Of a DNA stretch of 40,115 nucleotides, positions 34,021 to 40,115 are shown piece after piece (the first letter of the stretch is position 1; every line of letters starts with the position of its first letter). The stretch is taken from assembly GCA_003218975.1 (NCBI GenBank), contig QHPD01000121.1, positions 1-40,115 of the forward strand, given 5' to 3'. A model generated the notes under the pieces. The model was not told the DNA's origin, did not search any database, and saw nothing but the letters and a program-made list of their open reading frames with translations. Source of the DNA: Verrucomicrobiota bacterium. Its GTDB lineage: Bacteria > Verrucomicrobiota > Verrucomicrobiia > Chthoniobacterales > UBA10450. The translations under genes and the position numbers were made by a program.

Positions 34021-34174
34021 TTAACCACGGATTACGCTGATAACACGGATTCCTGAAGTCAATTCTGACTTAAGATTCAAAGCTACAACCACCGCTGATT
34101 TCTTCGTCATTCATCATTGGTCACTTCTTCTCAGTCCCCTCGCCATCCGCGTTATTCGTGTAATCCGCGGTTAA
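34021..34174. repeat. Inverted-repeat element with TTAACCACGGATTAC ends
   Basis: 30-bp ends beginning TTAACCACGGATTAC (34021-34050) and, inverted, TTAACCGCGGATTAC (34145-34174), matching at about 25 of 30 positions, around 94 bp of unrelated sequence. It looks like a small non-autonomous mobile or REP-type element; similar CGGATTACAC-type repeats are common between genes in many phyla. It ends 24 bp before the HAD gene. Confidence 0.6.
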
Positions 34175-34197
34175 TCCCATTCCTAAAAACCACAACA

Positions 34198-35205
34198 ATG
34201 AAATCCACACACAAACAAAACTTCATCGCCGTCGCGCTTATTGGTGCGCTGGCATTCACAACAACCATCGCTCATGCCGCTGACGACCCTCTTCCCTCGT
34301 GGAACGACGGGAAAGCCAAACAGTCCATCACCGAATTCGTCACAAAGGTAACAAAGGAAGGTTCGCCCGATTTTGTTCTGCCGGAGGAGCGCATCGCCAC
34401 CTTCGATAACGACGGAACGCTCTGGTGCGAGCAGCCATTGTATTTCCAACTCCTCTTCGCGCTCGACCGCGTGAAGGCGCTCGCGCCACAGCATCCGGAA
34501 TGGAAAACAAAGGAGCCGTTTGCTTCGCTCCTCAAAGGCGATGTGAAAGGCGCGCTAGCGGGCGGCGAACATGCCATGTTGGAGATTATCATAGTCACTC
34601 ACGCCGGTATGACGACAGCCGAGTTCGAGAAGATTGTTGCCGACTGGATCGCGACCGCGAAGCATCCGAAATTCAAGCGATCCTACACCGAATGCGTTTA
34701 CCAGCCGATGGTGGAATTGCTCGCCTATCTGCGGGCGAACGGATTCAAGACCTTCATCGTTTCTGGCGGCGGGATCGAGTTCATGCGGCCATGGACCGAA
34801 AAAGTTTATGGCATTCCGCCCGAACAAGTAGTGGGCAGCAGCATCAAGACGAAATACGAGTGGCGCGACGGCAAGCCGGTGCTCATGCGGTTGCCGGAGA
34901 TGAACTTCATCGACGACAAGACCGGCAAACCGGTCGGCATCAATTCACACATTGGCCGCCGGCCCATCGCTGCGTTCGGAAATTCGGACGGCGATCAGCA
35001 GATGCTGGAATGGACGCAGGCGGGTAGCGGCGCGCGGCTAATGATGCTGGTGCATCACGATGACGCAGTGCGCGAGTTCGCTTATGGCACCGAGTCGAAG
35101 ATCGGCACGTTCAGTGACGCGCTCATGGCCGAGGCGAAGAAGGACGGCTGGGTCGTCATCAGCATGAAGGACGATTGGAAATGGATTTTTCCGTTTGAGA
35201 AATAA
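34198..35205 (+). CDS. Secreted HAD-superfamily phosphatase
   Basis: 335 residues. ATG 34198 opens a signal peptide (FIAVALIGALAFTTTIAHAA). HAD motifs: ATFDNDGTLW (motif I, D-x-D-G-T), FIVSGGG (motif II) and AFGNSDGD (motif IV), as in phosphoserine phosphatase-like proteins. Expected to be a periplasmic phosphomonoesterase; substrate unknown. The upstream frame to 34117 runs through the inverted repeat and is not used. The FGE gene follows after 34 bp. Confidence 0.88.
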   Translation: MKSTHKQNFIAVALIGALAFTTTIAHAADDPLPSWNDGKAKQSITEFVTKVTKEGSPDFVLPEERIATFDNDGTLWCEQPLYFQLLFALDRVKALAPQHPEWKTKEPFASLLKGDVKGALAGGEHAMLEIIIVTHAGMTTAEFEKIVADWIATAKHPKFKRSYTECVYQPMVELLAYLRANGFKTFIVSGGGIEFMRPWTEKVYGIPPEQVVGSSIKTKYEWRDGKPVLMRLPEMNFIDDKTGKPVGINSHIGRRPIAAFGNSDGDQQMLEWTQAGSGARLMMLVHHDDAVREFAYGTESKIGTFSDALMAEAKKDGWVVISMKDDWKWIFPFEK

Positions 35206-35239
35206 ACCGAGAACACCAACCGTGAAGAACTCAATATTT

Positions 35240-36325
35240 ATGAAATCCATTATGTGGTTCGCGGTGGTAGTGGTTTTGACGCGAGGCTCGGCGTTTTGCG
35301 GCACGCCGCAGTTTGACCCGACAATTGCGAACAAGAACGCGCCGCCCGGCAAAGCGCCGGACGGCATGGTCTGGATTCCAGGCGGTGAATTTTCAATGGG
35401 GGCCGTCGTAAATGGCGAGGGCAGTCATGAAATGCCGATGGCTTCGAATGATGCGGGGCCGGTGCATCGCGTTCGCGTAAACGGATTCTGGATGGATGCA
35501 ACGGCCGTGACAAACGAACAGTTTGAGAAATTTGTTAAAGCCACCGGTTACGTGACGATTGCGGAACGAACACCAACGAAAGAGGAGTTTCCTACTGCGC
35601 CTGAAGAGAACCTTGTTGCCGGCTCCGTCGTTTTCGCGTCGCCCGATCACGAAGTTCCGCTCAACGATCATTATCAATGGTGGAGTTATGTGAAAGGTGC
35701 GAACTGGCGGCATCCGCTTGGACCGCAAAGCGACATCAAAGGGAAAGAAAATTATCCGGTGGTGCAGATCGCTTACCCTGATGCGGAAGCGTACGCGAAA
35801 TGGGCGGGTAAACGTTTGCCGACTGAAGCGGAGTTTGAATTTGCTGCGCGCGGCGGTTTATCGGGAAAAACATACGTGTGGGGCGATGAATTTCGTCCAG
35901 GTGGAAAATGGATGGCGAACACCTGGCAGGGAAAATTTCCAGTGAAGGATGCAGGCGAAGACGGTTACGCCGGGATCGCGCCGGTGAAGAGTTTCCCGCC
36001 GAATGGTTACCGCCTTTACGACATGGCCGGCAACGTCTGGGAATGGTGCAGCGATTGGTATCGCCCTGATTACTACAAGGCGTTGGCCGAGAAAGGCGGC
36101 GTGGCACACAATCCGCAAGGTCCTGATTCCCCATTTGATCCTTCCGAGCCTAACGAGAAAAAGCGCGTGCACCGCGGGGGTTCATTCCTTTGTAACGAGC
36201 AATACTGCTCTCGGTACATCGTCGGCACGCGTGGTAAAGGGGAGGTCAATACCGGCACTAATCATCTCGGGTTCCGCTGTGTAAAATCGCAAGGGAACAC
36301 TGCCCAGCACATAACACAGAACTGA
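35240..36325 (+). CDS. Formylglycine-generating enzyme (sulfatase-modifying factor) with signal peptide
   Basis: 361 residues. The FGE domain runs from MVWIPGGEFSMGA (about residue 41) to the end. The catalytic Cys pair is present in GGSFLCNEQYCSRY, followed by TNHLGFRCV, so this is a true FGE and not a Cys-less SUMF-like protein. Reaction: oxidation of the sulfatase C-x-P/A-x-R cysteine to formylglycine using O2. The N-terminus (MKSIMWFAVVVVLTRGSAFC) looks like a signal peptide; a GTG at 35222 would lengthen it. Its location next to sulfatases with signal peptides suggests that maturation happens in the periplasm. Dependence on O2 is worth noting given the box type. Confidence 0.88.
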   Translation: MKSIMWFAVVVVLTRGSAFCGTPQFDPTIANKNAPPGKAPDGMVWIPGGEFSMGAVVNGEGSHEMPMASNDAGPVHRVRVNGFWMDATAVTNEQFEKFVKATGYVTIAERTPTKEEFPTAPEENLVAGSVVFASPDHEVPLNDHYQWWSYVKGANWRHPLGPQSDIKGKENYPVVQIAYPDAEAYAKWAGKRLPTEAEFEFAARGGLSGKTYVWGDEFRPGGKWMANTWQGKFPVKDAGEDGYAGIAPVKSFPPNGYRLYDMAGNVWEWCSDWYRPDYYKALAEKGGVAHNPQGPDSPFDPSEPNEKKRVHRGGSFLCNEQYCSRYIVGTRGKGEVNTGTNHLGFRCVKSQGNTAQHITQN

Positions 36326-36332
36326 TTTGCCT

Positions 36333-36764
36333 ATGAACGAGCAACCATTTGCTGCGCTTTTGAAAACATTGCCGTACACGCGCTATTATCCGGAATGGAG
36401 ACTACTCACGTGGCATCCGCGCGGATTGTTCGACGACGCCCTTGCAGATAAGATCGTCGGTTTGATTGGTTCGGAGGAGCGCGTCGAGCAGGTGCCGTTT
36501 CACCGTTACGCGGACTTCAGTGGGCTGACGCATATTCGGCTGAAAGTCGGGCATGTTTTCGATGTCGCGAAGCAGCGCAGCGCCGTGCGCGAAGCGGTGA
36601 AGTCGGCGTTTTTCGCCGATACGACCGTTGGCTTTGGCATCGCGCGAATGTACGAAGCGCTCATGGAGGAGGCGATAATTCAGGTGCGGGCTTTCCGCGA
36701 GCGCGCCACGGCAGCCGAATGGCTTGGCGTGCCATTGGAAATTCTCCAGTCAGACCCACGGTAA
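36333..36764 (+). CDS. Conserved-looking hypothetical protein, 143 aa
   Basis: A soluble protein of no family I recognise. It starts MNEQPFAALLKTLPYTRYYP and contains LTWHPRGLFDDALADKIV and YADFSGLTHIRLKVGHVFDV segments; its alternation of helix and strand suggests a compact alpha/beta fold. No signal peptide. It follows the FGE stop by 7 bp and may be co-transcribed. Confidence 0.65.
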   Translation: MNEQPFAALLKTLPYTRYYPEWRLLTWHPRGLFDDALADKIVGLIGSEERVEQVPFHRYADFSGLTHIRLKVGHVFDVAKQRSAVREAVKSAFFADTTVGFGIARMYEALMEEAIIQVRAFRERATAAEWLGVPLEILQSDPR

Positions 36765-36817
36765 ACCGATGTTACGAAGTGTATGGCAACTCCGTAGAAA
36801 TCCATGTCTGTTGCTAA

Positions 36818-38116
<1,299 letters not shown>

Positions 38117-38127
38117 CGCGAAACACC

Positions 38128-38400
38128 ATGCCAGTCGCTGACTAAAAGACCTACTGCAAAATGCTCGAACGGGCGCGCGTCGGGCGCTTCGCGCTTCCCG
38201 CAGTGAACGTCATGTCACTCACTACCGCCAACGCCGTTCTGCGCGGACTCGCCGAAAGCAAGGCCGACGGCATCATTCAGATTTCCACGGGTGGCGGCGC
38301 GTTCGCTTCCGGCACGACGATCAAAGATTCGGCACTCGGCGCGATATCCATCGCGGAGCACGATCTGCGCGGCACCGGGAAGACGATGTTCGCGTCATGA
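38128..38400 (+). pseudogene. Truncated class II fructose-bisphosphate aldolase
   Basis: It reads MPVAD, TAA, then KTYCKMLERARVGRFALPAV, NVMSLTTANAVLRGLAESKA and DGIIQISTGGGAFASG, which is the conserved N-terminus of class II aldolases (MPVATPE.Y..ML.RA..G.FA.PAINV). A nonsense codon stands at position 6, and the gene ends after about 85 codons, before the zinc-binding HTDHC region. The ATG at 38161 would give a 79-residue peptide that cannot be an enzyme. Its end overlaps the pyruvate kinase start (ATGA). Confidence 0.75.
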
Positions 38401-39344
38401 ACGTCGCGTTGCTGCCCGCACACAAAACCAAGATCGTCGCAACCATCGGCCCAGCCTCGGAGTCACCTGAGATGCTGGTGCGGCTCATCCGCGCGGGGGT
38501 CAATGTCGCGCGGTTGAATTTTTCACACGGCAACCCTTCGAAACACGCTGAAGTTATTCGGCGCGTCCGTGACGCAACGCGTGAAACCGGCCGGCGCGTC
38601 GCAATCATGGCTGATCTTCCAGGGCCGAAACTGCGACTCGGGAAAATTGATCCGGAACCGATTCAATTTCTGCCCGGCGCGCATTTCACTTTAACGAGTG
38701 AGGACATCGTTGGCGATACGCAGCGCGCCTCGACAAGCTTCGAGCGGTTGCCGCGCGTGGTGAAACCCGGCGATCGCATTTTTCTCAACGACGGTCTCGT
38801 GCAGCTGGTGGTGGAGCGCGTGGCGGGCAATGAGGTGGAGTGCACTGTCGCCGTCGGCGGCGAGCTGCGCTCACGCAAAGGACTGAACCTTCCTGGCGTC
38901 GATCTGGGCATCAGCGCTTTTACGGAACACGAACGACTGGCTCACGGCGTCGACACCTGCGACCGCGCCTGTCTTGAGTTCGCGCTGGACATGGCGTCAC
39001 TGGTCGAGCACGCACTGTACACGGTGCCGTCCGACCTGTTGGTTGTGCCGACGCGTGGCGGTACCGTCGCGCGTGCCATCTCGTGCTTCAAACCGCCGGT
39101 CTGGATCATCGCGCCGAGCTCCGATCCTGCTGTATGCCAAAATCTCGCGTTCTCCTACGGGGTGTATCCCGTAGATCTCGCGGAGCAACCTGACGACTGG
39201 CGCGAATGGACGTCGCACTGGGTCCGCGAGAACGGAATCGCCGCCGAACGCGTGATGCTCGTCGCCGGCCCGTCGCCGCGAAACCCGAAGGCCAATCATC
39301 GGATTGAGCTGATGCGGCTCGACGCGCAGGGCATGTTGCAATAG
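38397..39344 (+). CDS. Pyruvate kinase lacking the central catalytic part
   Basis: 315 residues against about 470 for the family. The N-terminal region is normal (KTKIVATIGPASESPEMLVR, NVARLNFSHGNPSKH), as is the B domain (KPGDRIFLNDGLVQLVV, GLNLPGVDLGISAFTEH). After residue 195 it passes directly to the C-terminal domain (PSDLLVVPTRGGTVARAISC). Missing are the segment with the catalytic Lys, the E-R-G-D-L metal site and the active-site Thr, about 150 residues, yet the frame stays open. It is probably not a working pyruvate kinase. The start overlaps the aldolase remnant. Confidence 0.75.
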   Translation: MNVALLPAHKTKIVATIGPASESPEMLVRLIRAGVNVARLNFSHGNPSKHAEVIRRVRDATRETGRRVAIMADLPGPKLRLGKIDPEPIQFLPGAHFTLTSEDIVGDTQRASTSFERLPRVVKPGDRIFLNDGLVQLVVERVAGNEVECTVAVGGELRSRKGLNLPGVDLGISAFTEHERLAHGVDTCDRACLEFALDMASLVEHALYTVPSDLLVVPTRGGTVARAISCFKPPVWIIAPSSDPAVCQNLAFSYGVYPVDLAEQPDDWREWTSHWVRENGIAAERVMLVAGPSPRNPKANHRIELMRLDAQGMLQ

Positions 39345-39348
39345 CACG

Positions 39349-39520
39349 ATGAAGATCACTCGCATTGGCGCCGCTGGAGGCGAAGTCTTGCTTGCTGGTC
39401 AAGGAGACCAGACGCTGCCGCGCGCATCTCGACCCCCAGCGCCCCCGAGCGTGACGTCGACACCCTTCGTGGTCGAAGCAACGAGCACCCGCACGCCTCC
39501 GATGTTTTGTTGCCGTCTGT
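39349..39520 (+). pseudogene. Possible stump of an MBL-fold RNA-processing/exonuclease gene
   Basis: Begins MKITRIGAAGGEV, like the start of MBL-fold beta-CASP proteins (MKI..IGAAGEVTGS), five bases after the pyruvate kinase stop. Further on a TPFVVEATSTRTPPMF piece faintly recalls VVEATYGDR.HP. The intervening metal motifs (HxHxDH) are missing. Tentative. Confidence 0.3.
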
Positions 39521-39528
39521 GGTCTGTA

Positions 39529-39547
39529 GGCCTAAAGTCCAACAATC
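39529..39547 (+). promoter_or_regulatory. DosR-like box 15
   Basis: GGCCTAAAGTCCAACAATC (ACA instead of ATA at the end) ends 42 bp before the next start codon. Confidence 0.55.
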
Positions 39548-39588
39548 GGATTGCGCAAAAGGCTGTAAACTTCTTAGCGGCTGTAAAC

Positions 39589-40038
39589 ATGACGACGATA
39601 ACCGACATGGTTGCGCGCGGATGGGAGAACTTCGTCGCCCGCCCGAGGGGCCCGCTGAATTTGCGGTTTATCATTCAGCCTACGCTCGCCTCTATTATCG
39701 CGTTGCGCGCTGGCTTGAAGGACGCTAACGCAGGCCGGCCCGCTTACCTCTGGGCGGTTTTCACAAACTCCGATTACCGGAAAATTTTTCTGCATGGTGG
39801 CTTGAAAGATTTGCGCATCCCGATTGTCGTCGGCACAACGCTGGACGTAGTCTACCAGATCATCATTCACCGGTGGATCTATCCGCTGGAGCTGCTATTC
39901 ACTGTGACACTGCTGGCTCTCGTGCCTTACCTCATTCTGCGCGGCCCCGTGAATCGCATTGCAAGTCGATTCGTCAGCGGCGGTGGGGCGGACGCAGCAG
40001 GCAAGGATTCTGGACAGCAAAGTAAAACAATAACGTAA
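39589..40038 (+). CDS. Hypothetical membrane protein, 149 aa
   Basis: From ATG 39589: ARGWENFVARPRGPLNLRFI, then a PTLASIIALRAGLKDANAG segment, KIFLHGGLKDLRIPIVVGTT and two C-terminal spans (DVVYQIIIHRWIYPLELLF, VTLLALVPYLILRGPVNRIA). I recall proteins of this pattern from many soil bacteria but no function. The frame is open upstream into the stump at 39349; box 15 argues for the start used here. Confidence 0.7.
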   Translation: MTTITDMVARGWENFVARPRGPLNLRFIIQPTLASIIALRAGLKDANAGRPAYLWAVFTNSDYRKIFLHGGLKDLRIPIVVGTTLDVVYQIIIHRWIYPLELLFTVTLLALVPYLILRGPVNRIASRFVSGGGADAAGKDSGQQSKTIT

Positions 40039-40065
40039 CCAACAAACCTAGAAAGACACACCGCT

Positions 40066-40115
40066 ATGTCAGACACTCCGAAGCAACACGATTGGACGAA
40101 ACCCGCAGCCATGGC
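40066..40115 (+). CDS. Start of a gene running off the window
   Basis: An ATG after GAAAGACACACCGCT, then MSDTPKQHDWTKPAAMA to the window edge. Too short to identify; 27 bp after the previous stop, so probably in one transcript with it. Confidence 0.45.
   Translation, partial: MSDTPKQHDWTKPAAM

Overview
The window looks like a soil-type Verrucomicrobiota chromosome (Spartobacteria/Chthoniobacterales-like). This is an inference from the moderately high GC, the secreted sulfatase cluster with its own formylglycine-generating enzyme, DUF1254/DUF1214, DUF2092, DUF502 and DUF4239 proteins, an adenylate cyclase-TPR receptor, and a small-protein family ('LPFGRLWYGE ... VIETHE') that I recall from such genomes. 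No rRNA, tRNA, CRISPR array or intact transposase was seen.

Layout. 1-3472: the 3' part of a large arylsulfatase and a DUF1254/1214 lipoprotein. 3473-4506: gene-free, with palindromic REP-like repeats. 4507-5230: a micro-operon of four tiny overlapping ORFs. 5521-7799: an adenylate cyclase/FlgO/TPR protein and the stump of a second one. 7799-10414: remnants of the small-protein family around an EcsC-like gene. 10447-18413: mostly secreted or membrane proteins (barrel-like protein, DUF2092, a Gly/Val-repeat protein, two small lipoproteins, an outer-membrane protein, a K+ channel, a lipoprotein hydrolase). 18482-20451: a sulfotransferase converging on a BASS-family transporter. 21123-25258: a PAS-PAS-GAF kinase-like sensor lacking its phospho-accepting His, a truncated DUF502 copy, a DUF4239 protein and an intact DUF502 protein. 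25456-36764: the sulfatase region (large arylsulfatase, a deleted sulfatase pseudogene, a calcineurin-like phosphoesterase, an intact sulfatase, a membrane protein, a HAD phosphatase, a signal-peptide-bearing FGE and a hypothetical). 36833-39344: a glycolytic block in which enolase is intact, fructose-bisphosphate aldolase is a stump and pyruvate kinase has lost its catalytic core. 39349-40115: a possible metallo-beta-lactamase stump, a membrane protein and the first codons of another gene.

The most striking signal is not a gene. A 16-19 bp near-palindrome with consensus GRMCYAARGTCYNATA occurs 15 times, essentially only between genes, usually 30-200 bp upstream of a start codon and mostly upstream of exported or membrane proteins. 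It resembles the DevR/DosR 'dormancy box' (GGGACTWWAGTCCC core) read by NarL/FixJ-type response regulators, but has a fixed NATA on one side that could be a -10 element. This suggests a regulon covering about half of the window, including the sulfatases, the DUF1254 and DUF2092 proteins, several lipoproteins and the micro-operon.

The second theme is decay. At least ten genes or gene pieces are truncated, frameshifted or internally deleted. The large deletions could be genuine reductive evolution or errors of a metagenome assembly; read mapping would tell.
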